From assembly GCF_016862175.1 (NCBI RefSeq), contig NZ_BOML01000057.1, forward strand, positions 62,001 to 126,000: a DNA stretch of 64,000 nucleotides, written 5' to 3'. Made by a program: the position numbers and the translations under genes. The DNA is from Paractinoplanes durhamensis (lineage in GTDB: Bacteria; Actinomycetota; Actinomycetes; Mycobacteriales; Micromonosporaceae). The notes beneath the pieces are model-generated. The model was given only the letters and a program-made list of their open reading frames with translations, had not been told where the DNA came from and made no database searches. Of this stretch, positions 41,581-49,228 are shown piece after piece (position 1 is the stretch's first letter; every line of letters starts with the position of its first letter).

Positions 41581-43275
41581 TCAGCCTCGCACGATCCGCA
41601 CCAGTACCGCGGTTCTCGTGTAGACCGGATCGGCCCGCAGGCCCGGGTCCAGCACGGTGATGGTCGCGAAGCGGCCGGTGACGCGGCCCGCGGTGAGCAC
41701 CTCGAAAAGGCCGCAGCGGCCGTCGGTGGTCAGTTCGAGGGTGCTGCCGGGGCCGATCTCCGCGGTCCCGGCGACGCGCAGCCCGGCGCGGACCGTGGTG
41801 GCCAGGGTGGCCGAGACCTGCTGGTAGCGGCCGGGCGCGGTCGTCCCGGTCAGTCGTAGCGTGCCGCCGAGCACGCGCAGGGCGCCGCGGAAGCGGTTGT
41901 GGCCGGTGAGGGTGAGTTGGCCGGTGCCGCGCAGGGTGAGACCGCCCGGACCGGTGATGTCGTTGCGCCAGCTGTCGGCGGCGGGCTTGTCGAGGGTGAC
42001 GTCCACGTCGGTCTCGAACGCGCCGTAGCCGTCGGCGGCCCGGAACAGATCGAGCCGGCCCCACTCCTCCGGCCCGTCGATCAGCGGATAGCCGGCGGGC
42101 AGCGCGGTGCTGCGCAGCACCGCCCGGCGCTGGGCCGCGGTCAGGTAGGGCTGCCGGGTCTCCAGCAGCACCTCGGCGCCCTTGGGCACGGTCAGCGGCC
42201 GGTCGGGGCCCTCGCGCGGCAGCACATAGGTGAGCTTCGGGCGCACCAGGTCACGGTTGGCGGCCCGGTCCGCGTACGCGTCGTCGCCGTCGCCGTCGAA
42301 ACCCGCGAAGTAGGCGGCGGCCTGGGCCCGGGCGGCCGCCTTGAGCTCGGCGTTGGCCGGGTCGCTGAGGATGGCCGCGGCGAGCGCGGTGGCCAGGATG
42401 CGGCCGCCGACCACGTCGACCGGCGAGTGCATGCCGGCCGTGATGCGGGTGTCGGACAGGTCGAAGGCGCAGGTGACCAGTTCCTGGAACCGCTCCGGGA
42501 ACGCGTAGGCGTAGGCCAGCGCGGCCAGGTGCAGCGCATTGGTGTGGCCGCTCGGGAAGCCGCCGTCGTCGAACGGGCTCGTGCTGCGCTGGCGCAGCAG
42601 CTGCGGGGCGACGATCACGCGGGAGTCGTAGACGGGGTAGCCGAACTCGTCGACCGCGCCGGTGTCGACGACCTCGCTGTCCTCGGTCATCCGCCACGGG
42701 CGCGGGTACTGGTAGGCGTACTTGCTCGGGTTGCCCGACGAGTAGTCGCCGCGGACGGTGTTGACCAGGGTCGCGACCAGGCCGAGCGCGGACGTGGTGG
42801 AGCCCGCGCCGATCGCCGAGCCGGGCGGTGCATCGGCCGGGACGGCGTCGCTGATCGTGGTCGGCGGGGTGCCGGCCGGGGCCTCGGTGATGCTGGTGAC
42901 GGCGAGGGCGCCGGCCTTGTAGCGCGGCGCGAGCGGGCCGAGGCCGGCCAGGATCGAGTAGCTCTGGTGCTGCCGGTCCACGATGAACGCACGGGCTGCC
43001 TGGTCGTCGGTGCGACGCGCGGTGCGACGCTCGCAGAACCGGACGTTGGCGCGGAGCAGCTCAGGCGCCAGGACCACGCCGTTCTGCCACAGCTCCCCCA
43101 TACCGGACAGGATGCGTACGGCAGCGTTGGTTTCGGCCGTTTGATTGGCGATGAGGTTGGTCCGGTAGCTGTCGGCGAACGCCGTCGTGCCGGACGCGAG
43201 CGCCGGGCGCGGCAGCAGCCCGCCGACCAGACCGGCGGCGGAGACGCGCAGCAGGGTGCGGCGGGTCAGGGTCAT
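41581..43275 (-). CDS. Tat-exported PAP2 / vanadium-haloperoxidase-type enzyme with autotransporter-like repeat
   Basis: 564 residues. A Tat signal (TRRTLLRVSAAGL) leads to an acid phosphatase/haloperoxidase domain with all three PAP2 motifs: KYAYQYPRP (K185, R192), FPSGHTNALH (S242, G243, H244) and SDTRITAGMHSPVD (R277, H283). Residues ~420-500 resemble the autotransporter-associated beta-strand repeat (LTLTGHNRFRGALRVLGGTLRLTG). It should act outside the membrane, on phosphoesters or, with vanadate, as a peroxidase. Its place in a sugar uptake operon with a mannosidase points to removal of phosphate from phosphorylated glycans such as phosphomannan (inference). Confidence 0.87.
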   Translation of the reverse strand: MTLTRRTLLRVSAAGLVGGLLPRPALASGTTAFADSYRTNLIANQTAETNAAVRILSGMGELWQNGVVLAPELLRANVRFCERRTARRTDDQAARAFIVDRQHQSYSILAGLGPLAPRYKAGALAVTSITEAPAGTPPTTISDAVPADAPPGSAIGAGSTTSALGLVATLVNTVRGDYSSGNPSKYAYQYPRPWRMTEDSEVVDTGAVDEFGYPVYDSRVIVAPQLLRQRSTSPFDDGGFPSGHTNALHLAALAYAYAFPERFQELVTCAFDLSDTRITAGMHSPVDVVGGRILATALAAAILSDPANAELKAAARAQAAAYFAGFDGDGDDAYADRAANRDLVRPKLTYVLPREGPDRPLTVPKGAEVLLETRQPYLTAAQRRAVLRSTALPAGYPLIDGPEEWGRLDLFRAADGYGAFETDVDVTLDKPAADSWRNDITGPGGLTLRGTGQLTLTGHNRFRGALRVLGGTLRLTGTTAPGRYQQVSATLATTVRAGLRVAGTAEIGPGSTLELTTDGRCGLFEVLTAGRVTGRFATITVLDPGLRADPVYTRTAVLVRIVRG

Positions 43276-43284
43276 GGCTTCCCC

Positions 43285-44148
43285 TCAGTCCTTGAGGCCG
43301 GCGTTGAGGTCGGCGTTCATCACGTACTTCTGGAAGACCAGGTAGATGCCGATCAGCGGGAGCATCGACAGCACGGACGCGCCGAGCAGGACGGACCAGT
43401 TCACGTTCTGCGCCCCGACGATGCTGGCCACCCCGATCTGCAGGGTGAACTGCTTCGGGTCATTGAGGATGATCAGCGGCCACAGGTAGTCGTTCCAGCG
43501 CCATTGGAACGAGAAGATGGCGAGGGTCAGGATGATCGGCCGGGCCAGCGGGAGCATGATCCGGACGAACGTCGACAGCTCGCCGGAGCCGTCGATCCGG
43601 GCCTGCTCCAGCAGGTCGTTCGGCACGGTCACGAAGAACTGCCGGAACATGAAGGTGCCGGTCGCGGTGATCACCGCCGGGACCACGACCCCGCTGAGGC
43701 TGTTGTAGAGCCCGAGGTTGCGGACGACGACGAACAGCGGCGCGAGGATCGTCTCGGACGGCAGCATCGTGGTCGCCAGGATGCACACGGCGAAGGCCTT
43801 GAGCCACCAGTTCTGGTACTTGGCCAGGGCGTACCCGGTCAGCGCACTGGCCACGACGGTCAGCAGGGTGGCCGCGCTCGCCACGATCAGCGTGTTCAGG
43901 AAGTAGCGGGCGACGTCGAACTGGGTCCACGCCTGGGCGTAGCCGGAGACCGTCCACTTCTTCGGGAACAGCGTCAGCGGGTAGGAGAACAGGTCGCCGG
44001 CCGGCTTGAACGAGCTGAGCACGAACCACAGGCCCGGAAAGCCGTAGACGACCGCCAGCAACCACATGATCGAGCTGGCGCCGATCCTCCGCGGCACGTC
44101 GCCCTTCCGGCCGCGTCCCGGGCGGCGCAGGGCGGGTGGCTTGGCCAT
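43285..44148 (-). CDS. Sugar ABC transporter permease (MalG-like)
   Basis: A 287-residue CUT1-family inner-membrane permease with six helices. The EAA loop is LLEQARIDGSGELSTFVRIMLPLARPI (EQARIDGxxxxxxFxxIxLPLxxP). ATG 44148 (MAKPPALRRPG) is one base after the stop of the first permease, so the genes are coupled. The C-terminus MNADLNAGLKD is the typical MalG end. No ATPase gene is in this operon; a shared MsiK-type ATPase encoded elsewhere is the usual solution in actinobacteria. Confidence 0.92.
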   Translation of the reverse strand: MAKPPALRRPGRGRKGDVPRRIGASSIMWLLAVVYGFPGLWFVLSSFKPAGDLFSYPLTLFPKKWTVSGYAQAWTQFDVARYFLNTLIVASAATLLTVVASALTGYALAKYQNWWLKAFAVCILATTMLPSETILAPLFVVVRNLGLYNSLSGVVVPAVITATGTFMFRQFFVTVPNDLLEQARIDGSGELSTFVRIMLPLARPIILTLAIFSFQWRWNDYLWPLIILNDPKQFTLQIGVASIVGAQNVNWSVLLGASVLSMLPLIGIYLVFQKYVMNADLNAGLKD

Positions 44149-44149
44149 C

Positions 44150-45040
44150 TCAGGCCCCCTTCCGGCGGCTCGCCAGCAACTGCACAACGGCGACAATCAT
44201 CAGGATCAGCAGGAGTACGAACGAGGCCGCGCTCGCGTAGCCGATCTGCGCCCGCCGGAAGCCGGTGGTGAAGATGTACTGCACGATCAGGTTGTTCTCG
44301 GTGCCCGGGCCACCGGCGTTGACCGCGACGATCAGGCCGTACTCCTTCATCGTGTGCAGGGTGCTCAGCAGCACCACGATGAAGGAGGTGGGCGCGATCG
44401 CCGGCAGCGTGATCCGCCGGAACTTCGGCCAGGCACCGGCGCCGTCGAGATCGGCCGCCTCGTAGTACGCCGTCGGCACGTTCTTGAGTGCGGCCACGAA
44501 CAGCAGCATGTTGAACGCGGTGTTGGCCCAGGTCGCCGCGATGATCACGACGATCAGGGAGAGGTTGGCGTCGGACTGCCAGGGCACCGCCTTCCCGCCG
44601 AGCTCGGTGATCACGAAGTTGACCAGGCCGAAGTTCTCCCCGAAGATCCACCGCCAGATCACCCCGGCGATGATCGGCGAGATCAGCCACGGCAGGAAGA
44701 AGATCACCCGGGCCACCGACTTGCCTTTTGCGTACGGGCTGACCAGCAGATAGGCCGTACCCAGCGAGGCGATGAAGGTCAGCGGCACCACACTGCCGGT
44801 GTAGATCACGGTGCGGACCAGCGCCGCGTAGAACGCCGGGTCGTCCACCAGCCGCTGGTAGTTGTCCAGACCGACGTACGGCGCGGTGCCGACGCCGGTG
44901 TAGCTGGTGAACGAGTAGTTCAGCCCGATGACCGCCGGCCAGACGAAGAACAGCAGGAACAGCACCAGGTTGATCGAGATCATCAGCAGCGGCGCCGCCG
45001 TGTACCGGTTGAATCGGCGCCGCGGCCACCATCGCGCCAC
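44150..45040 (-). CDS. Sugar ABC transporter permease (MalF-like)
   Basis: 296 residues, six helices, MalF-type. The EAA loop AYYEAADLDGAGAWPKFRRITLPAIAPT is intact. The start MARWWPRRRFNRYTAAPLLM with basic residues before the first helix is standard. It follows the binding-protein stop by 3 bases and precedes the MalG-type gene by one base. Confidence 0.92.
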   Translation of the reverse strand: MARWWPRRRFNRYTAAPLLMISINLVLFLLFFVWPAVIGLNYSFTSYTGVGTAPYVGLDNYQRLVDDPAFYAALVRTVIYTGSVVPLTFIASLGTAYLLVSPYAKGKSVARVIFFLPWLISPIIAGVIWRWIFGENFGLVNFVITELGGKAVPWQSDANLSLIVVIIAATWANTAFNMLLFVAALKNVPTAYYEAADLDGAGAWPKFRRITLPAIAPTSFIVVLLSTLHTMKEYGLIVAVNAGGPGTENNLIVQYIFTTGFRRAQIGYASAASFVLLLILMIVAVVQLLASRRKGA

Positions 45041-45043
45041 CCG

Positions 45044-46318
45044 CTAGCCGATCTGCTGGTTGAGGCCCGCCACGATGTTGTCGGCGGTCTTCTGAGCGTC
45101 CTGCTGGCCGTTGACCAGCTTTCCCATCTCGTCCTTGATCAGGGCGTCGTCGACCGACTTGCCGGCCAGCAACAGCTTGGTCCCGTTGGCCTGGCCGGAG
45201 GCGGAGATCGGGTCGGCGATCTCCATCTCCTTGACGTACAGCGCGAACGCGTCCAGCGCGGCCTTCTTCGTGAACGGGTAGGTGAGCGTGAGGCCCTTCT
45301 CGATCGGCAGGTAGCCGTTGGTCTGGGCGAGCTTCGTGTAGTTGTCCCGCTGGAAGATGAAGTCGACCCACTTCTTGGCGGCGTCGGCCTTCTTGGTGTT
45401 GAACGCGACCACCTTGCCGCCGAGGTTGATGTCGGTGGCGTGCACCGGCTCGGCCGGCGTCGGGGCGCTCACCCACTCGAAGTTGGTGATGCCGTCGGCG
45501 AAGTCGGCGACCTGCCAGACGCCGGAGAAGTAGGCGACCACCTGGCCGCTCTTGAACAGCGCGTTCGGGTCGGCGCCCGCGCCCCACACCGACTTGGGCA
45601 TGACCACGTCGTCGTTCAGCTTCGCGAAGTCGGCCAGGGCCTGCACGGTGGTGGCGTCCGGGGCGGCGTACTTGCCGTCGGCGCCGAGCTGGAAGCCCTT
45701 GCCGCCATGGTTGTAGATCCATGGGCGGATGCGGGCGGCCGACCGGTCGTACACCAAATCGTATTTGACCTTGGTGGTGGTGCGGACCTTGTCGGCCGCC
45801 GCGAGGAAGTCGGTCCAGGTCCAGGCCTGCGCCGGGTCGGTCGGGTAGGCGACGCCGGCCTTGTCGAACAGGGTCTTGTTGAGGAAGAGACCGGCCGCCG
45901 TGACGTCGGACGGGATGGCGAGGACCTTGCCGTCCTGGGCGGTGATCAGGTCCTTGTTGATGTTGTTGGTGGCGTTGTTCGCGGTGGCGCTCAGATCCTG
46001 CAGCTGGTTGACCCAGAGGGTGTCGAGCGACGGCACGCTCGCCGTGTCCGGAAGGGAGTTGGCCTGCGCGGCCTGCTTGAGTTTGTCCTGGTAGCCGTCG
46101 TAGGGGACGTTGACGATCTCGACCTTGACGCCCTCCTTGGCCTCGAACTGGGTGGCCAGGTCGGCGTAGCCCTTGTCCTGGGCGGACGTCGAATACCAGA
46201 AGGTGATGCTCTTCGCGTCGCCGGAGTCGTCGCCGCCGGAGCAGCCGGAGGTGAGCGCGAGGACAGCGGCCGTGGCGGCGGCAACCGCCCACCGCCGATG
46301 CAATGCGGAATTAGACAT
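45044..46318 (-). CDS. Sugar-binding lipoprotein of the ABC transporter
   Basis: 424 residues. Lipoprotein signal with lipobox LTSGC at residues ~23-27. The family 1 solute-binding fold follows: SITFWYSTSAQDKGYADL, FLNKTLFDKAGVAYP, then VWQVADF and GGKVVAFNTKK. It binds an oligosaccharide at the cell surface for the two permeases encoded next. ATG 46318 follows GAGGGGA. The leader upstream has two LacI-type boxes and an 85-base inverted-repeat element, making this the most complex promoter in the window. It is first gene of the SBP-MalF-MalG-PAP2-GH38 operon. Confidence 0.92.
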   Translation of the reverse strand: MSNSALHRRWAVAAATAAVLALTSGCSGGDDSGDAKSITFWYSTSAQDKGYADLATQFEAKEGVKVEIVNVPYDGYQDKLKQAAQANSLPDTASVPSLDTLWVNQLQDLSATANNATNNINKDLITAQDGKVLAIPSDVTAAGLFLNKTLFDKAGVAYPTDPAQAWTWTDFLAAADKVRTTTKVKYDLVYDRSAARIRPWIYNHGGKGFQLGADGKYAAPDATTVQALADFAKLNDDVVMPKSVWGAGADPNALFKSGQVVAYFSGVWQVADFADGITNFEWVSAPTPAEPVHATDINLGGKVVAFNTKKADAAKKWVDFIFQRDNYTKLAQTNGYLPIEKGLTLTYPFTKKAALDAFALYVKEMEIADPISASGQANGTKLLLAGKSVDDALIKDEMGKLVNGQQDAQKTADNIVAGLNQQIG

Positions 46319-46369
46319 GGCTGTCCCCTCGCAGGAAGAACTCATTGGCCGGTGGCGTCGGACCATACG

Positions 46370-46383
46370 GGAAAGCGCTTACC
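46370..46383. promoter_or_regulatory. LacI-type operator before the sugar ABC operon
   Basis: GGAAAGCGCTTACC is identical to the site at 22030-22043 before the PL11 lyase. It is 52 bases upstream of the binding-protein ATG. Confidence 0.7.
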
Positions 46384-46399
46384 GTCGTCAACGTTCTTC

Positions 46400-46484
46400 A
46401 ATGAGGGTTGTTCAGGACCTACCTGGAGCTGCAGGTTGCCGCAGGTCAGCAACTTGGCCTCCACCGTCCTGAATAACCCTCATT
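46400..46484 (-). repeat. 85-base element with 19-base inverted ends
   Basis: The arms are AATGAGGGTTGTTCAGGAC (46400-46418) and its inverted copy (46466-46484), 18 of 19 matching. The 47-base centre folds further: ACCTG-GAGCTG-CAGGT and GTTGC-CGCAGGTCA-GCAAC. On the minus strand this lies in the leader of the ABC operon, between two operator boxes. It could be an RNA leader that controls expression or a small MITE-like mobile element. No target duplication is evident at its ends. Confidence 0.7.
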
Positions 46485-46520
46485 TGGATTCCGAAATGGA
46501 AGGTTTGTTGGCGACAATTT

Positions 46521-46534
46521 CGGGAGCGCTCCCA
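46521..46534. promoter_or_regulatory. CebR-like box upstream of the ABC operon
   Basis: CGGGAGCGCTCCCA contains the 12-base palindrome GGGAGCGCTCCC and matches the CebR consensus at 13 of 14 bases. It is 203 bases upstream of the binding-protein start and 11 bases beyond the heparinase-like stop. Confidence 0.6.
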
Positions 46535-46544
46535 GGAATGCCGC

Positions 46545-48257
46545 TTAAATTGCTGTGATACGCATTCGCAGCCGGGCCGGCGCGGTGGCACAGACATACA
46601 GAAGCTCGCCGGAGGCGGCGTCGGTGCCACCGAGGAACTCGTACTCCTCGCCCGGGTGATAGCCGGGTTCGCCGCTCTCGGCCGGCGGGCCGTCGACGGT
46701 CACGACCAGTTCGTCGTCGCCGACCCGGTAGCGGGCCGTGGCCTTCTTCCCGGCAGCCGGCAGGGCCAATTGCCAGCCGCGCCCGTCGGGCCGGCGGGTC
46801 GCCCCGGTCAGTTTCCCGCCGGGCCGGAATGCCAGCTCCAGGCACCATTCGACGGCCGGGCCGGACACCTCGACGACCAGATCGGTGCCGGTCTCCCCGG
46901 GCTCCACCCGAATCTCGGTGCGCAGGGTGACGTCGTCCCGCTCGCGCCGGTCGAAGGCCATCGCGGCGCTGAACCGGCCGTCGTCGCCGAGCTCGTAGCG
47001 GGCGTCGACGCGCCGGTCCGACGGGGCCAGCGGCTGGTAATACGAGGCAGAAACCGACTCTCGCAGGATGGCGGCCGCGCCAGGATTGGCCGCGCCAGGA
47101 TTGGCCGCGCCGAACTCGAGCGTCAGGCCGTCGGCGCGGAACGGGCCGAGTCCGAAGAAGACCCGGGACAACCGGACGCTGTCCAGCACCGCCGCGCCGG
47201 CCACCATGCGCAGCAGCGTCGGCGAATTGGCCAGCCCCGACCGGATGCGGCGGTGCCGGGCGTAGTCCGAGCCGCCGAAGACCACAGTGCTCACCCGCGG
47301 ATGGTGCGCCACCAGGGTGCCGGCCGCCGGGAAATGCCGCACCCGCGGGCGGGCCGGCGCAACCGGCGGCGGCAGCAAGCGGGCGAGCTCCGGGTCGAGC
47401 AACAACTGCGCGGCGACGTGACCCGGCGCGTCGATGCCCTGCGCGAGCGCCAGTCCAGCCGCCCAGGACAGGTCGCCGCGGTCGCGCAGCAACGCCACCC
47501 GGCGCAACGGCAGCAGGAAAGGAGCGAGCCGGAACGGCCGGTTCTGGTCCTGGCGGCGGGACAGCACGGTCTCCACCGTGCCGTCCGGCAGCAGCAGATC
47601 CAGGGTGGCCGCGAGGTTCTGCTCGACGGCGGTGATCAGCTCCGGCCGGTCGAACACCGCGGCGATCAGCAGCAGCGACGGGTTCGAGACGTGCGCGGCA
47701 TAGTTGGGGCTGCGCTCGGAGTAGAGGCCGTCGTCGAGGTCGATGCCCTCGGCCAGCCACTCCGACACCCGCGCCGCCAGCTCCGGCCGGGGTTCGAGCC
47801 GGTACAGCCGGCCCAGCGCCGCCGCCAGCTCCCAGCGGTGGTTGGGGGTGTGCACACCTCCGGCGAGCAAGGCCGGGGTGGCGGCGGCCAGCAGCCCCCG
47901 GAGCGCCGCCGCGAGGTTTCGGTCCGCGCCGGCCAACAGCATCGCCGCGTCGGCGAGATCGTTGACGCTGAAGGCCGAGTCGGGCGGCGAATCGACGTTG
48001 TCGCCGCCTCGGAACAACCCGGTCGGGCCCTGCCGCTCGCGCAACAGCTCGGCCAGGCGCAATGCGTGCCCGAGCAGCTCCGGCTCGCGCCCCGGATCGG
48101 CGCGCCAGGCCGCTACCAGCGTGGTGATCCGCTCGGCGAGCCGACGGTGCTGGAAATGCCGCCACGTGTCACCACCGGCCTCGGCGACAATCGACCGAAC
48201 CGCATCGTCCAGACCGGCACGCACCGCGCCCAGAAGCGCCTCGTCGGTTTCGGCCAT
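46545..48257 (-). CDS. Heparinase II/III-like polysaccharide lyase
   Basis: 570 residues, no signal peptide. The N-terminal ~320 residues are an alpha/alpha toroid (HTPNHRWELAAALGRLY and YSERSPNYAAH carry the expected His, Asn and Tyr), and the C-terminal ~240 residues are a beta-sandwich: the build of heparinase II/III and alginate or ulvan-type lyases. The substrate is not clear; lack of a signal suggests action on imported oligosaccharides. ATG 48257 was chosen; a TTG upstream would add ~20 residues. A 15-base duplication adds an ANPGA repeat. It lies directly upstream of the sugar ABC operon, with operators between. Confidence 0.72.
   Translation of the reverse strand: MAETDEALLGAVRAGLDDAVRSIVAEAGGDTWRHFQHRRLAERITTLVAAWRADPGREPELLGHALRLAELLRERQGPTGLFRGGDNVDSPPDSAFSVNDLADAAMLLAGADRNLAAALRGLLAAATPALLAGGVHTPNHRWELAAALGRLYRLEPRPELAARVSEWLAEGIDLDDGLYSERSPNYAAHVSNPSLLLIAAVFDRPELITAVEQNLAATLDLLLPDGTVETVLSRRQDQNRPFRLAPFLLPLRRVALLRDRGDLSWAAGLALAQGIDAPGHVAAQLLLDPELARLLPPPVAPARPRVRHFPAAGTLVAHHPRVSTVVFGGSDYARHRRIRSGLANSPTLLRMVAGAAVLDSVRLSRVFFGLGPFRADGLTLEFGAANPGAANPGAAAILRESVSASYYQPLAPSDRRVDARYELGDDGRFSAAMAFDRRERDDVTLRTEIRVEPGETGTDLVVEVSGPAVEWCLELAFRPGGKLTGATRRPDGRGWQLALPAAGKKATARYRVGDDELVVTVDGPPAESGEPGYHPGEEYEFLGGTDAASGELLYVCATAPARLRMRITAI
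47076..47105. repeat. 15-base tandem duplication in the heparinase-like gene
   Basis: CGCGCCAGGATTGGC is repeated twice, giving the in-frame repeat ANPGAANPGAA near residue 395. Confidence 0.8.
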
Positions 48258-48344
48258 GCCTGCCTTTGCGGTGTCGACAATGCGCGGGACGTGATTAGCG
48301 GAATGCGAGTGAATAACCGCCAAGCTACCCGAATGGTGAGGCCG

Positions 48345-48375
48345 GAGCCCCGCCGCCCGGTGGGCGACGGGGCTC
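48345..48375 (-). terminator. Hairpin terminator of the ricin-type lectin gene
   Basis: A 14-bp stem (GAGCCCCGCCGCCC paired with one mismatch) and a GGT loop, 6 bases after the lectin gene stop. Confidence 0.7.
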
Positions 48376-48381
48376 GGGCGA

Positions 48382-48999
48382 TCAGTAGAAGAGCTGGTTA
48401 TTGGTGTACGAGCACTGCCAGGTCTGCAGCTTCGCGTCGTCGGTCTTCACGTCGTCCCGGACGTCGAGGCAGTAGATCGAGCTTGACCGCCGGAAGTAGT
48501 AGACGGTGTGGGTACCACTGGGCGTACTGCGGCTCCCGTTCGCGGTGATTTCCCACATCTGCGTATTTTGCGTGGTGTCAGTGGAGCTCTTGCACGTCCA
48601 CAGCCACACGGTCACGTAGTTGCCGACCGGGCTGTCCGGGTCGAGGCACAACCCGGTGTAGTAGTTGCGCACCTGATAGGCATACGAGCCGTCGGTGTAG
48701 GTGAACCTCCCGAGACACCACTGCTGGTTGGTGGTGGGCCCGTTGTCATGCCACAGGTGCACATTGCCCGGCGCCGTGGTCGGATACGGCGAGGCCGCAT
48801 CCAGGAACATGTTTCGGCCCTGGTTGAGGCTGGCACTGAGCCCGGCGTACGTGTAGGGCCCGCGGTTCCAGTAGGACCCGTACTTGTCCTTGCAGACGGT
48901 AGCGGCCTGTGCGGCCGTGGCCGGCACAAGCGCAAGCCCGGTGAGCGCAACGACGACCGCCAGCAGTCTTGACAGCCGGCCACGAGTGAGACGTGACAT
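48382..48999 (-). CDS. Secreted ricin-type (beta-trefoil) lectin-like protein
   Basis: 205 residues. Signal peptide cut at ~AQA-AT. The rest has trefoil-type repeats with paired Cys and QxW variants: TNQQWCLGRF, NTQMWEI, KLQTWQC, plus the CLDPDSPVGNYV and CLDVRDDV sugar-site-like segments. Probably binds polysaccharide outside the cell. A dyad GCAAC-TCAATGAG-GTTGC (49028-49045) lies ~30 bases before the ATG and could be its operator. There is a strong terminator behind it, so it is monocistronic. Confidence 0.78.
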   Translation of the reverse strand: MSRLTRGRLSRLLAVVVALTGLALVPATAAQAATVCKDKYGSYWNRGPYTYAGLSASLNQGRNMFLDAASPYPTTAPGNVHLWHDNGPTTNQQWCLGRFTYTDGSYAYQVRNYYTGLCLDPDSPVGNYVTVWLWTCKSSTDTTQNTQMWEITANGSRSTPSGTHTVYYFRRSSSIYCLDVRDDVKTDDAKLQTWQCSYTNNQLFY

Positions 49000-49033
49000 A
49001 GGATCCCCCGATACCGTGAGTGAGTCTGCAACC

Positions 49034-49228
49034 TCATTGAGTTGCGGGCTTCACCATAGGAATCGACTTCCGGCCACGTCGATGGTCCGAGGTGGATTTG
49101 CGGTTCCCCGCAAGCGTCGCCGCCAGGTGCGGGGTGAGCGCCTCGGCGAACGGCGTCATGCTGGCCGGCGAGCCGGCGAAGCCGTGCAGCAGCACGGCCC
49201 CGCCCGCCGCCGGTGGGGTCACTCCCAT
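49034..49228 (-). pseudogene. Alpha/beta hydrolase, N-terminal stump
   Basis: From ATG 49228 the frame gives GGAVLLHGFAGSPASMTPFAEAL, the first strand and oxyanion HG motif of alpha/beta hydrolases, then loses resemblance after ATLAGN (~49103) and stops at 49034. The Ser, Asp and His of the triad are absent. The start overlaps the amidase stop by 10 bases, so it was once the last gene of that operon. A truncated relic. Confidence 0.65.

Noticed and set aside
37528..41859. Very long plus-strand open frame opposite the GH38 gene
   Set aside because: It is a mirror of a well-supported gene in very GC-rich DNA; its product is low-complexity (Gly/Arg/Val/Asp) with no fold.
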